Below, in pieces: positions 6,012 to 14,806 of a stretch of DNA of 46,931 nt. Numbering within the stretch: position 1 is the stretch's first letter; every line of letters starts with the position of its first letter. The position numbers and the translations under genes are program-made. This DNA is from a virus. The stretch spans positions 1 to 46,931 of the IMG/VR virus record IMGVR_UViG_3300002835_013909. The stretch is one strand, 5' to 3'. The notes below the pieces were generated by a model, which was not told the DNA's origin, made no database searches, and saw only the letters and a program-made list of their open reading frames with translations.

Positions 6012-8020
6012 GCCTGTTGAATAATTTTTTTAACTGCATCACCTTTCATATTAATTATTTTACCAAGTTTTTCTGCATCAGTATTAGCAATGTCTTTAGC
6101 AGTTTTTATTCCTGCATCATATAACTTATTGGCTCTAACACGTCCAATATTATCAATCTTACACAAATTAATCAAGTGTGCAGGAACACCATAAGCTATT
6201 CTTCCCTCAAGAGTTTTTAACCACCCAGAACGATTCCAAGAACCTCCCATGCTATCTAAAGCTATCAAAATCTGAGATAATCTATTGAAATCGAACTGTA
6301 AATTTCTTTGAAAGCTAGCCAAAGCTTGTGAGTTAGTGCCATTCAAGAGTGAATAGTAACAGTATCCAGCCTTAATGGCTCCATCGGCTAAGAATTTACC
6401 AGTAAACTTCAATCTAGCCTGATTGGCGTACAAGCTCATTTCGTCTTTCTCTGCTTTGTTAACAATGTTAGACCTTTGACTGTCAATGTTGCCTAGTGCC
6501 AATGAAAGAAGATGATCATCATTCTCTTTTCCAGAATCAAACAAAGACTTGAAGTTAAAATACAAATCGCTTACATCAAAAGGACTTATGTAAAACATAC
6601 TGGCAACTTTGCCAATTGTTCTGGCATTCCACTTATCATCCTCTAAGCCAATGGCACCGCATTTTCTCAATAATTCAAGAGTAGAATCAACAACGCTATC
6701 ATCGAATGACTTATTTTGAAAATAAGCCAATGATCTTTTAAACCACTTGCGAACATCATCTGTGGTTTCAATTCCGCCAAAATAAATTTCACTAACCAAG
6801 TGAAACGCCAATGTTTTATAATTATTGCCATATTTTTCGAGAAGCTGAGATTCTATTCTGTTCGGCTTGTTGAATTTTTGCTTATATAAACTCACTTGGC
6901 TTTCTGGAACAAGAACATAAGCATCTCCCATGGGATCGATGCCATATCTTCCTGATCTACCGCACATTTGAATAATTTCATGAGATTCGACTTCGTCAAC
7001 ACCACGATTGACACCTAAGATAATCACTCTTCTGGCAGGCATATTAAGACCTGCTGCCAAAGTACTTGTTGCAACAACTACTTTGAATTTTGGATCGTTA
7101 CGGAATTTATCTTCTACTTTTGCTCTTTCTGCTGATTCGAGGTCAGAACTATGAAATTGGCAATCAATTCCTGCTGATTGAAGTTCTTTCTTCATCATTT
7201 CGCCAGTTCTTTTGGTATGAGTAAAGACGATGAACTTATCATCTTTATACCATTCGACAATATCCATTGCCTTATTGATTTTTTCTTGCTCTAGGAGATC
7301 ATATCTTTTTATGCTGTCGTCATATGTTTCATAATGGATTGTAAGAGGAACAGGTCTATATTCTGACCTTAGAACAAATGTCTGCTTTTGATTAAGGCTA
7401 TAACTTACCCATTCTGCAAGTTGTTCTACGTTTGGCATTGTTGCGGAAAGGAGAACGATTCTGGCAGTTGGATTGATTTGAGTGAATTTCATCAATCCGA
7501 CTTCTAGGTGATCTCCACGATTTTGAACTCCGATTGTGTGGAATTCATCGATGACAAGAGTCCCAATTTTCTTGAGAAATTGACTTTGTTCTGAATTGTG
7601 TGATCTGCTTCTATGACTAAGCATTTCACTTGTCATGATGATAATATCGGCATCATCAAGCTCTTTGGTTCTTTCTTTGGTGAGTCTGTAATCGCCTGTG
7701 CAGATGCTTATTTTTAGGTCAGAGAGGTGATATTCTGGATTTGTCCAATCGGTCACCTTTTCACGGGCCAAGGCTCTGAGAGGGGCAAGGAACATTCCTT
7801 TTCCTCCTCTTTCACGAATTTCTTGAGAGAGAAACTGTTCTGCAATCACGGTTTTACCAGCACTTGTCCTTGCTGCGACAAGTGTATTGCAGTCTTGATT
7901 ATAGAAGTCCATGATCCTGCTTTGGACAGGATTGAATTTTTCAAATTTCCATTTAGCGAATGGAAATTCCGATGTGGCTACGCAAACATCTTGATCTGAA
8001 ACTTTAATGATGGGCGGCAT
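5999..8020 (-). CDS. Ski2/Hel308-type superfamily 2 DNA helicase
   Basis: ATP-dependent 3'-5' helicase predicted to act at forks or recombination intermediates. Motifs in order: Q-motif region NPVQ (30-33), Walker A ARTSAGKT (50-57), APLRALA (79-85), DEFH box (158-161), SAT (192-194), TSTLAAGLNMPAR (318-330) and QMCGRSGR (351-358). A winged-helix and ratchet-like region follows, and residues about 615-670 form helix-hairpin-helix repeats (IDNIGRVRANKLYDAGI), as in Hel308/HELQ. 673 residues is near the Hel308 length. The box is DEFH rather than the usual DExH variants of the family. Hel308 is typical of archaea and eukaryotes, so its presence among T4-like genes is noteworthy. Confidence 0.85.
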   Translation of the reverse strand: MPPIIKVSDQDVCVATSEFPFAKWKFEKFNPVQSRIMDFYNQDCNTLVAARTSAGKTVIAEQFLSQEIRERGGKGMFLAPLRALAREKVTDWTNPEYHLSDLKISICTGDYRLTKERTKELDDADIIIMTSEMLSHRSRSHNSEQSQFLKKIGTLVIDEFHTIGVQNRGDHLEVGLMKFTQINPTARIVLLSATMPNVEQLAEWVSYSLNQKQTFVLRSEYRPVPLTIHYETYDDSIKRYDLLEQEKINKAMDIVEWYKDDKFIVFTHTKRTGEMMKKELQSAGIDCQFHSSDLESAERAKVEDKFRNDPKFKVVVATSTLAAGLNMPARRVIILGVNRGVDEVESHEIIQMCGRSGRYGIDPMGDAYVLVPESQVSLYKQKFNKPNRIESQLLEKYGNNYKTLAFHLVSEIYFGGIETTDDVRKWFKRSLAYFQNKSFDDSVVDSTLELLRKCGAIGLEDDKWNARTIGKVASMFYISPFDVSDLYFNFKSLFDSGKENDDHLLSLALGNIDSQRSNIVNKAEKDEMSLYANQARLKFTGKFLADGAIKAGYCYYSLLNGTNSQALASFQRNLQFDFNRLSQILIALDSMGGSWNRSGWLKTLEGRIAYGVPAHLINLCKIDNIGRVRANKLYDAGIKTAKDIANTDAEKLGKIINMKGDAVKKIIQQAQGL

Positions 8021-8065
8021 GACAACCTCTTGATTTTTTTGATTATAGCAAATTAATCAAGGTTT

Positions 8066-8287
8066 TCAATATGGAATTTTATCATTGAACATATCGAGGA
8101 TTTTTTTGTTCTCTTGGAATCTTCGGCCATCATTTTTATTTGTTGCTCTATCAAAGCTATCAAACATAATAATGGTGTCTGCTGCACCTTCACGATAGCC
8201 GTGAGATTGTCCCCAATAAAATCCAAGAGCCAAGCAGGTAATACCAGCAAGGCTCATTGGAATTAAATGTAATGCGTACTTAATCAA
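8066..8287 (-). CDS. Small single-span membrane protein
   Basis: A 73-residue protein with one hydrophobic segment (about residues 5-25, ALHLIPMSLAGITCLALGF) followed by a WGQSHGYREG turn and a charged tail, probably cytoplasmic. The start is TTG at 8287, which overlaps the TGA of the upstream gene (8284-8287); an internal ATG ten codons later would cut into the membrane span. The GFYxGxxxGY-like pattern recalls the small membrane protein at 44617. Function unknown; a role at the host membrane is inferred. Confidence 0.65.
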   Translation of the reverse strand: MIKYALHLIPMSLAGITCLALGFYWGQSHGYREGAADTIIMFDSFDRATNKNDGRRFQENKKILDMFNDKIPY

Positions 8288-8538
8288 GCAACTGCACCCA
8301 ATCTTTTTTCATGTTCCTTATTAACTGCAAAGTAAACCATATCAATCATATCATACAATTCAAAACATCCATCCGCAGAATCGAACCATTTATCAATTTC
8401 TCTGATGTTGCCGAGAAATTCAACTGATTCACCTAAATCGCCACCCAATCTTTGACTGAGTCTGCCATGTAAAAATCTAACATGGTCGTCAGAAAGTTTC
8501 AAGCAGAACTCTCTTAGATAAACTTCTGGCTTCTTCAT
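8284..8538 (-). CDS. Hypothetical protein
   Basis: An 84-residue acidic, helical protein (MKKPEVYLREFCLKLSDDHV...). The start at ATG 8538 is preferred over the in-frame upstream codon at 8550 because GAGG sits 8 nt ahead of it. It is translationally coupled to the small membrane protein through a 4-nt overlap. No family recognised. Confidence 0.65.
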   Translation of the reverse strand: MKKPEVYLREFCLKLSDDHVRFLHGRLSQRLGGDLGESVEFLGNIREIDKWFDSADGCFELYDMIDMVYFAVNKEHEKRLGAVA

Positions 8539-8561
8539 ATTTAACCTCACGGGAGAAAAGT

Positions 8562-8888
8562 GTGGATATTTTTAATGCTGACAAACTAGAATCTCTTTTA
8601 GTCGCCAACTGGACACACTTTATTAACAGTTCCAAGCTGATGGCGTATGTACTGAAAAACGTACAAGAAAACGCTAACTGCCTCGATATTATATCAAGCG
8701 AAAAAATAAAAAACAAAGGTATACGAGTCACCTTATCAAGATTCCATTTAAATAAAAATGGATTCTTGATTTGGGTTGAATTTAATACGCCAGTTGCCAA
8801 CAGCAAGTATGCTGAAGGTACAATGGAATTAAATTTAAGTTTTGATGGCACATTAAATTTCATTACCATGAATGGTAATTTAATTTAA
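8562..8888 (+). CDS. Hypothetical protein, GTG start
   Basis: A 108-residue protein with an N-terminal helical region and a C-terminal beta-rich half (GFLIWVEFNTPVANSKY). The start is GTG 8562 with GGGAG seven bases upstream. The 3' end overlaps the convergent gene by 4 nt. No family recognised. Confidence 0.65.
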   Translation: MDIFNADKLESLLVANWTHFINSSKLMAYVLKNVQENANCLDIISSEKIKNKGIRVTLSRFHLNKNGFLIWVEFNTPVANSKYAEGTMELNLSFDGTLNFITMNGNLI

Positions 8889-9184
8889 ACAACATCCAAT
8901 CTTCTGATATTATCGCCGTCTCTGTCTATAAATTTATCTTCAAAAACCAAAACTCTCTCATCATCTGAGAATCTTAAGCCCATATTATACGCATCCAAAC
9001 TTGTTGATCTTCCCTCTCTGGAGGCAATGACCCAACAATAATCATCTTTTCTTACTAATTCTCCATTTTTATTTTCTTGAGTAGTACCAATTTCCAATTT
9101 AACGCTATCTGGCAGAAGTATCTCTAGTTGTCCGTACTTTAGAAGATGCTCTACAATAAGAGCCTGAATTTTTCTTTTTTTCAT
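8885..9184 (-). CDS. Hypothetical protein
   Basis: A 99-residue charged protein beginning MKKRKIQALIVEHLLKYG; the first 30 residues could form a helix-turn-helix-like bundle and the remainder looks beta-rich (DDYCWVIASREGRS). The ATG at 9184 follows CGAGGGTCC. It stands alone on the minus strand before an intergenic stretch at 9185-9293 that holds two small inverted repeats (CGTCA/TGACG and TGCGAAG/CTTCGCA) and no gene I can support. Confidence 0.65.
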   Translation of the reverse strand: MKKRKIQALIVEHLLKYGQLEILLPDSVKLEIGTTQENKNGELVRKDDYCWVIASREGRSTSLDAYNMGLRFSDDERVLVFEDKFIDRDGDNIRRLDVV

Positions 9185-9293
9185 GTTTGGACCCTCGTTA
9201 AAGGAAAACGTCAGTATATGACGCTGCGAAGTTATATATTGTTTTTTTATTTGATTGTTAAAATCTTCGCACCAAACTTCATGTTTTGAAAAA

Positions 9294-9758
9294 TTAAAAG
9301 AAATCTACATTTTTAGGTTGCATGTATATATACTGGAACCCTTCATACTCGCAAGATTCTGTGTCATATTGATTGGGAATTGGAACTGGTTTTTCAGATC
9401 TATCTAAGCAAACAGACCAAATATAAATCTTCCTATGATCTTTAAAAATTTCAATTAATGATAAGTGCTTTGACCCAAGAAATCTTTTGCCAATTTTGCA
9501 AATTAAATTAAATGGCAAGAATGGGTGTTTTGTGTTATGAATTTGTAGAGTTTCAATAAGATATTCATTGTAATCTGATTTTTGATAATGTAAAAAAAGA
9601 TTATAACCATCTATGGTAACTTCTCTTGCCTTGAAGATTGCCAAATCATCCTCCCAAGTAATCAGTGTTTTGGGATAATTAAAAGGAACAAGTACATTGC
9701 CAAGGTTTTTCATTTCCTTGATTATTTCATCAAGTTTTGATGATTTGCAAAAACTCAT
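9294..9758 (-). CDS. Hypothetical protein next to amidoligase
   Basis: A 154-residue protein of mixed alpha/beta character with aromatic-rich strands (YNLFLHYQKSDYNEYLIETL, IYIWSVCLDRS). It follows the amidoligase gene on the same strand after 25 nt, so the two are probably co-transcribed. Amidoligase genes are often accompanied by partner proteins; whether this is one cannot be told from sequence alone. Confidence 0.65.
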   Translation of the reverse strand: MSFCKSSKLDEIIKEMKNLGNVLVPFNYPKTLITWEDDLAIFKAREVTIDGYNLFLHYQKSDYNEYLIETLQIHNTKHPFLPFNLICKIGKRFLGSKHLSLIEIFKDHRKIYIWSVCLDRSEKPVPIPNQYDTESCEYEGFQYIYMQPKNVDFF

Positions 9759-9783
9759 AAAACCTTAAGTTTAATTAACAATG

Positions 9784-10806
9784 TTATATACGAAAATTAG
9801 GATTAAATATATCATCATAATTTATTGACATTTCGCCATACTCAGAACACATATCTTCAATTTCTTTTTGAGCAAACCTTCTAGCACTACTACCCATTAT
9901 ACCATTTGATTTTTCATAATTGCAATTTAAATGCAAACGATCAAGAAACCATTCATATACTTGAGTCAATCCCGGTGAAAGATTGTATTTTGAATTGAAT
10001 CCAAGAAAATCAAAAACATCTCGTGGATCAAGCCAACAATAACCAGACCAAGGATCTCCAGAGTAATAAGAGTTTGGCACGCCAAACTTTAAGGCTCTAT
10101 CAATAAAATGTAATAAAAGTCTGATGTAATTCTTTGCCGTCCATGGATCAAGACAGCATTCTCCATCCATGATTCTAAACTCAATCGTTTTTCGTTTGTT
10201 GTTGTAATAATGATAAGTGTTAATTGTATAATACTTGCAGCAACCAAGCTTGCGAATCAAATAATCATTAGAATGAAATCCATCTTCAACTCTTTCAAAA
10301 ATTTCCGATTGCCCCAGCAACTGACAATACTGATTGCGCTTGCGGCTTGTTGGCATTGAATCCATAAAAACTGGCTCACATTTAATCCACCAAGTAATAA
10401 TGTTTGCCAATTCTTGCTCGCTAAGATCACTCACATCAACATGAACGTGAAAGCTGCATCTTTCATCAGCATTGATTTTATTATCGTTCCCAAGCGCATC
10501 AATTACCTTACAAGTTTCCATAAGTCCAGCCCAGCCCTTAAGCACTGGTGTGCATATTTCGATGCCACAACTACTGTCAGGTTTGATAATCCAATCACTA
10601 TTGTTGTGGTCATATGCCCATTTGTGTATTTTAACTATTTTTTCAGAAGATTTTTGTACTAAATTTGCTACATAATATGTGCCTTCTGGCAATATTCCAT
10701 CATTGTGACCAAGCGGCCTATTCCTAAAATCAAATGCATTGATTTCAATTTCCGCACCAAATCTTCGGAGGTTGTTTATATCAATATTTTCTTTGATAAA
10801 TTCCAT
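9784..10806 (-). CDS. Amidoligase-family (COOH-NH2 ligase, Amidoligase_2) enzyme
   Basis: Predicted ATP-dependent enzyme of the glutamine-synthetase-like fold that forms amide bonds, for example on peptides or cell-wall components. Signatures: RFGAEIEINAFDF near the N-terminus (metal-binding Glu pair), the WIIKPDSSCGIEICTPVLKG segment, CSFHVHVDVSDL, and IEFRIMDGE with the conserved Arg and Glu. 340 residues is typical. The start is set at ATG 10806, because AGGGGG lies 6 nt upstream; the longer GTG version would include this site. A promoter candidate lies at 10825-10853. The substrate is unknown. Such genes are scattered in phages and suspected to modify host cell walls or proteins. Confidence 0.75.
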   Translation of the reverse strand: MEFIKENIDINNLRRFGAEIEINAFDFRNRPLGHNDGILPEGTYYVANLVQKSSEKIVKIHKWAYDHNNSDWIIKPDSSCGIEICTPVLKGWAGLMETCKVIDALGNDNKINADERCSFHVHVDVSDLSEQELANIITWWIKCEPVFMDSMPTSRKRNQYCQLLGQSEIFERVEDGFHSNDYLIRKLGCCKYYTINTYHYYNNKRKTIEFRIMDGECCLDPWTAKNYIRLLLHFIDRALKFGVPNSYYSGDPWSGYCWLDPRDVFDFLGFNSKYNLSPGLTQVYEWFLDRLHLNCNYEKSNGIMGSSARRFAQKEIEDMCSEYGEMSINYDDIFNPNFRI

Positions 10807-10824
10807 CGAAAACCCCCTGTTCAC

Positions 10825-10853
10825 ATTATAAGAATAGCAACTTTGAGTAGCAA
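10825..10853 (-). promoter_or_regulatory. Candidate promoter for the amidoligase
   Basis: Minus strand TTGCTA (10848-10853), 17 nt, TATAAT (10825-10830). A TATAAT also lies on the plus strand at 10870-10875 ahead of the gene at 10914, but with no -35 box at the right distance. Confidence 0.45.
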
Positions 10854-10913
10854 TTTATTAAATCAAACCTATAATTATTTACAAAGGCGTCGTAAAGACA
10901 CAAGGAGCAATAC

Positions 10914-11372
10914 ATGAAATGCCTCTTAATTGAAACTAAAGATAAAAGAAAATTTTTCACTCATAAGAAAAATTTCAGTCAACTTATTGAATTTTGCAAA
11001 ATTTTTAAAGCAAATTTATCAATAGTCAACATGAAAGAAGGTGCGATTTTAGATCTAGAAGAATTAGTTCCTGCTCTTTGCAACCCAAAACAAAAAAAAC
11101 AAAACTATGAATATGTCGTTATAGAAAATAAAATTTCACCATGTTGTGAAAAACCAAACAAACGTGAAATGGCAAAAAAAATTCAAAACAATATTAAAAA
11201 TAATTTTTTAAGTAATAAAATAATTGTTTTGAAAGAACTTAAAGGAAAATATAACAAATATGGTTTTAGTGACGCAAATCTTTGCAATTATGTAAAGAAA
11301 ATTAAAAACGAACTTTCAAAAGAAGGATATACTTTTTCAAAAATAGCAGCAGGAGCATATAAAATTTTATGA
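10914..11372 (+). CDS. Hypothetical protein with winged-helix-like C-terminus
   Basis: A 152-residue basic protein. The N-terminal part (KDKRKFFTHKKNFSQLIEF) looks like a small alpha/beta domain; the last ~60 residues (VLKELKGKYNKYGFSDANL ... AAGAYKIL) have the spacing of a winged helix, suggesting DNA or RNA binding. AAGGAG lies six bases before the ATG. It overlaps the following glycosyltransferase by ATGA. I cannot name a family. Confidence 0.7.
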   Translation: MKCLLIETKDKRKFFTHKKNFSQLIEFCKIFKANLSIVNMKEGAILDLEELVPALCNPKQKKQNYEYVVIENKISPCCEKPNKREMAKKIQNNIKNNFLSNKIIVLKELKGKYNKYGFSDANLCNYVKKIKNELSKEGYTFSKIAAGAYKIL

Positions 11373-12421
11373 AATATGATATAGACATTGTTGTTCCTGT
11401 AGAAACATCAAATAGAACCATCAAAACAAGAATTAATGATTTTAAAAAATATGGGTTTATTAATACAAATAAAATTAAAGCACGATTGAACTTGCTGGCC
11501 AGTGAAGACAATAATGACGAATTTGAATGGCTAAGTACTGGGTGGCCAGAAAATATTGAAATAAATATAATTCATTGCCCCTACAACCATGTCGCTCAAA
11601 AGATTTATTACTTTTATCATAAGTATCTAAAAGCCGATATAGCTAAATGGTATATGAGAATAGATGAAGATAGCGTCAATGATCTTGAAGGGTTAATTCA
11701 AAATTTAGATCGGTATTTTGATTATGAGAGAGAATATCATATTGCAAGTAGATTGCTTTATGACATTTACCCATTAGATCAAAAGCTTTTAACAATACTT
11801 GGTTTTGGCTGGTGGTATCGTAATAGTACATTATGGCCAAACATTGAATCACCAGCACATGAACAAGAAATCAGCATTACCAGTAATGCCGCAATCAAAA
11901 AAGTCACCGAAAACCCAAAAGCCAATAAGTATTTTCAACTAAGAAAAGAATTTCCCGAAGGATATGGCGATCACGGTCTTTGTCATGCTTTGCGAATGTC
12001 GAAAATTTATGGAGTAGAAGTCAAATTTATAAGTCACGAAAGTGACTTATGGCTTCACAGTTATTTTGGTGGCCACAAAAATCACGTCCACTGGGTTGGT
12101 AGAGACAAATGTCCCAAATATATGGAATGGATGGACTATTACGAAAAAACAACTTTTTCAGAAATTGAAAATAAAGTATTCTTAATTGAAGATAAAGAAA
12201 ATAAAAATGCAAATAAACTTGTAAAGTTTTTCCCAGATCAAAAAATTAAATTATATAATGAAATAACTTCTGATTCAGAAAACAATAACACAGTAGGACT
12301 ATGGTGTAAAAAAGAAGACAAAATAATCATTATTCTTGATAGCCTACAAAAAGTTGCACACTTTACAAAAAATAATGACATTTATACTTATGAAAAAATT
12401 TCTATGATAGAAATCAATTAG
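11369..12421 (+). CDS. GT-A-fold glycosyltransferase-like protein
   Basis: A 350-residue protein. The N-terminus (YDIDIVVPVETSNRTIKTR) is a typical nucleotide-sugar-binding beta strand, and WYMRIDEDSV near residue 95 provides a DxD-like metal site of GT-A enzymes. The middle contains GFGWWYRN and YGDHGLCHALR, compatible with an acceptor-binding region. The last 70 residues look like a separate small domain. Translationally coupled to the previous gene (ATGA). A strong bidirectional terminator follows immediately. The donor and acceptor are unknown; it belongs to the dispersed glycan gene set. Confidence 0.65.
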   Translation: MKYDIDIVVPVETSNRTIKTRINDFKKYGFINTNKIKARLNLLASEDNNDEFEWLSTGWPENIEINIIHCPYNHVAQKIYYFYHKYLKADIAKWYMRIDEDSVNDLEGLIQNLDRYFDYEREYHIASRLLYDIYPLDQKLLTILGFGWWYRNSTLWPNIESPAHEQEISITSNAAIKKVTENPKANKYFQLRKEFPEGYGDHGLCHALRMSKIYGVEVKFISHESDLWLHSYFGGHKNHVHWVGRDKCPKYMEWMDYYEKTTFSEIENKVFLIEDKENKNANKLVKFFPDQKIKLYNEITSDSENNNTVGLWCKKEDKIIIILDSLQKVAHFTKNNDIYTYEKISMIEIN

Positions 12422-12448
12422 GAGGCAGCAATTTGCTGCCTCCTAATT
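12416..12448. terminator. Bidirectional Rho-independent terminator
   Basis: A perfect 14-bp stem (AATTAGGAGGCAGC / GCTGCCTCCTAATT) with a 5-nt loop lies between the convergent glycosyltransferase and uvsX genes, followed by TTCTC on the plus strand and TTGATTTC on the minus strand. Confidence 0.85.
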
Positions 12449-12454
12449 TTCTCA

Positions 12455-13672
12455 TTATCCTTCCAATTCTTCGTCGATACTTTCATCGTCATAAGAATCA
12501 GTTTCGCTTAATTCAACATCAGAATCATCTTCTGCCCTACTAGCAATAGCCAGCTTATAAGGCTCAAGATACGCATCGACCTGATCAGATGAATTAGCAT
12601 CAATGAGTGCTGGACACTTCAATAAAATGTCCATGGGTACATCGTTACGATCCATACTTGCACGGAATTTAACTTCTTCGCCATTAGAAAAAGCAGGCTT
12701 GACCTTGAATGATCCTGTTCCTGCAATTTCAATCCTATCAGCATCTAACAAACAAGAAAGAAGACCACTAATTGGATTAATTCCCTTATCAAAAAGAAGC
12801 TGAACATTCTCAGACTCCACAAAAGGTCTGTGAGTCTTGTTTTTAACATTCTTGAGCTTCACATTGATGCCAAGAATCTTCTTCTTCTTAGCACTTATCT
12901 TCTTTTCTATTTTCTGCATTGTCTTGGTTTCAAGACGACAAGACGCATAGAAAGGAAGGGCATTTCCACCACCAGCAGTTGTTTTGGTGGGAATGTAAGT
13001 TCCAATTTTATCACGAGTCTGATTGAGAATCACAACTGTTGCGTTGTGTTTCTCCATGACCGTGTTAAGTTTTCTTAATTCTCTTGAGCAAATTTTAGCT
13101 CTTTCTCCGGGTTGTTCATTTCCGCCTACTATCTTCTTGAACTGTTCTTTCGTGTAGTTTTCTGGCAATGCAACTTCACGAAGTTCACGGGCAGAAGGAC
13201 TTACCCCAATCGAGTCATAAACAATGACGATTGGGACTTCATTGTTCGTTTTTTCACGGGCTTTTTCAATAACCCTATACATTGTTGAAAAAACTGCTTC
13301 CAGTGTTTCTGGAGTATGTCTTACAATTCGCTTCAGATTACAATGGCTTGCAATCTGAATGAATTCTTTATTGGCGCTATTCTCACAGTCCATAAGAATA
13401 GGAATGCCTTTGACTTTCTGTGTGCCGAACAAAATATTGGCACCGAGCAGAGACTTGGATGAACTGTTTGGACCGTATATTTCAGTCAATTTTCCACCGG
13501 GAATTCCTCCCGTGATGAATTGACCTGAACAAATATAATTAAGTGCTAGACTTCCTGTGTCAACGAAATACTTAACTGAGTCGATTGCATCAAGAACATC
13601 GCCTCCAGTTTCTTCTGCGAGATTTTCAAAAAAATTATCATCAACGCCTTCACTTGCTTTTTTCTTTGCCAT
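12455..13672 (-). CDS. uvsX: UvsX/RecA-like recombinase
   Basis: ATP-dependent strand-exchange protein for recombination-dependent replication. With the start at ATG 13672 (MAKKKAS, AAGGTGG upstream; the longer frame would run into the terminator) it has 405 residues. Walker A is GPNSSSKS (about 67-74), Walker B VIVYDSIG (about 149-156), and a QTRDKIGTYIPTKTTAGGG stretch matches the RecA L2/DNA-binding region. The C-terminus (DDSDVELSETDSYDDESIDEELEG region) is strongly acidic, as in UvsX/RecA. It lies downstream of gp32 but is separated from it by a terminator, so the two are probably set at different levels. Confidence 0.93.
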   Translation of the reverse strand: MAKKKASEGVDDNFFENLAEETGGDVLDAIDSVKYFVDTGSLALNYICSGQFITGGIPGGKLTEIYGPNSSSKSLLGANILFGTQKVKGIPILMDCENSANKEFIQIASHCNLKRIVRHTPETLEAVFSTMYRVIEKAREKTNNEVPIVIVYDSIGVSPSARELREVALPENYTKEQFKKIVGGNEQPGERAKICSRELRKLNTVMEKHNATVVILNQTRDKIGTYIPTKTTAGGGNALPFYASCRLETKTMQKIEKKISAKKKKILGINVKLKNVKNKTHRPFVESENVQLLFDKGINPISGLLSCLLDADRIEIAGTGSFKVKPAFSNGEEVKFRASMDRNDVPMDILLKCPALIDANSSDQVDAYLEPYKLAIASRAEDDSDVELSETDSYDDESIDEELEG

Positions 13673-13699
13673 AACACACCACCTTATGTTGAGAGAATG

Positions 13700-13739
13700 A
13701 AAAAAAATGGGTGTCCAGATTATGCTCTGGACACCCATT
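13700..13739 (-). terminator. Rho-independent terminator between gp32 and uvsX
   Basis: A 14-bp perfect stem AATGGGTGTCCAGA / TCTGGACACCCATT with a 6-nt loop, followed on the minus strand by eight T residues. It lies 10 nt after the gp32 stop, so it should end most gp32 transcripts before uvsX. Confidence 0.9.
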
Positions 13740-13748
13740 CTGTTTTGA

Positions 13749-14750
13749 TTACATGCCTGAAAGTTCTTTCAGGAAGTCGTCATCGGCTAGATCATCGCTT
13801 GGTTTTGATTCTTCTTTAGCAACAGAAGGAGTGCTGCTGACAACCAATTCTTCTCGAACTGTCTCAACGACTTTAGGCTTGGAAGGAGTAGCAGAGCCTG
13901 CGTTCCTGAATTCATCAAGTTCGCTATCGGTGCCACTTGCATCACCTTCTTTGACCATACCAAGATGAACACGAAGTGCGTGCTTGAGTTCATCTTGCGT
14001 TTTAACTACACGAAGAGCCTGAAGATCATGGATGTTTTCCAACCACGACTTCAATTCATCGAGACTTCCAGCTGGTGTTGGTTCTTCAAACTTACTATTG
14101 TCATAGTTGGGGTATTCAGCGCCACCTCCACCTTTAACAACTTTCTTGACAACTCTAAAGTCACGTCCATCCCTTGGATGAGTAATGTCACCCAATGGTT
14201 TTTCTCCAGCGGCTTCATCCCCACGCATTGCACGAATAATCTTAGAATGAGTCGTTTTACCACAAGAATAAATCTTAGGGCCAACATTCTTTTTGATGTT
14301 GCCATCTTTATCCTTTTCAGATCGAACAATTACATTGTAATAGTATCGTTCGACAGGCTTGATTGCTCTTGCCTGATTCTGAAGGTCTTCTTGTTCTTTG
14401 CCATGTTTTCCTTCAGATTTTTGCCACAAATCTGAATAGTACTTGCAAATGATACAGTCGCCCATCCAACGCTCGCCCTTATCCGTTTGCACTAAATTGC
14501 GAGGGCAATGATAGGTTTTCTTTTGGCGAGTAGATGGATTATTCAATGTGTGAACACGAGTTGCACACCATACAACTCCGCCTTTTTTTCGTGGCATAAT
14601 ACGCATAATTACAAAGCCATCACGATCAGGCATCTTGACAAACTTTTCAAGATAATCACCACTGTTTCCAGCGGCAACACCTTCTTCAGAGACTCTTTTA
14701 GCCTCTTTGTTAATCTCATTCAAATCCAGTGGTTCAAAGTCTAGTGACAT
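13749..14750 (-). CDS. gp32: Single-stranded DNA-binding protein, T4 gp32-like
   Basis: Coats ssDNA during replication and recombination. The 333-residue protein has the gp32 layout: a short basic/polar N-terminus for cooperativity, a core with a zinc-binding cluster (YHCPRN, then GDCIICKYYSDLW, residues about 80-110), and an acidic C-terminal tail ending DDLADDDFLKELSGM for protein contacts. GAGG precedes the ATG at 14750. A hairpin in the leader (14773-14806) may serve in autoregulation as in T4, and a strong terminator follows. It neighbours uvsX as its functional partner. Confidence 0.92.
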   Translation of the reverse strand: MSLDFEPLDLNEINKEAKRVSEEGVAAGNSGDYLEKFVKMPDRDGFVIMRIMPRKKGGVVWCATRVHTLNNPSTRQKKTYHCPRNLVQTDKGERWMGDCIICKYYSDLWQKSEGKHGKEQEDLQNQARAIKPVERYYYNVIVRSEKDKDGNIKKNVGPKIYSCGKTTHSKIIRAMRGDEAAGEKPLGDITHPRDGRDFRVVKKVVKGGGGAEYPNYDNSKFEEPTPAGSLDELKSWLENIHDLQALRVVKTQDELKHALRVHLGMVKEGDASGTDSELDEFRNAGSATPSKPKVVETVREELVVSSTPSVAKEESKPSDDLADDDFLKELSGM

Positions 14751-14772
14751 AGTGTCCTCGTTGTAAAAAGTA

Positions 14773-14806
14773 AAAGTGACGGTAGCCTCATCAGCCCCGT
14801 CACTTT
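14773..14806 (-). promoter_or_regulatory. Hairpin in gp32 leader (terminator or autoregulatory element)
   Basis: AAAGTGACGG / CCGTCACTTT, a perfect 10-bp stem with a 14-nt loop, followed on the minus strand by TTTACTTTTTAC and then the gp32 ribosome-binding site. It could terminate transcripts from 14855 or act as a folded leader like the T4 gene 32 operator pseudoknot. Confidence 0.6.

Noticed and set aside
8053-8250. 65-residue minus-strand frame overlapping 8066-8287
   Set aside because: Overlaps the better-placed small membrane protein, which is coupled to its upstream gene.
9185-9293. Possible small RNA or gene in this intergenic stretch
   Set aside because: Only short inverted repeats and an 11-codon frame; insufficient support.
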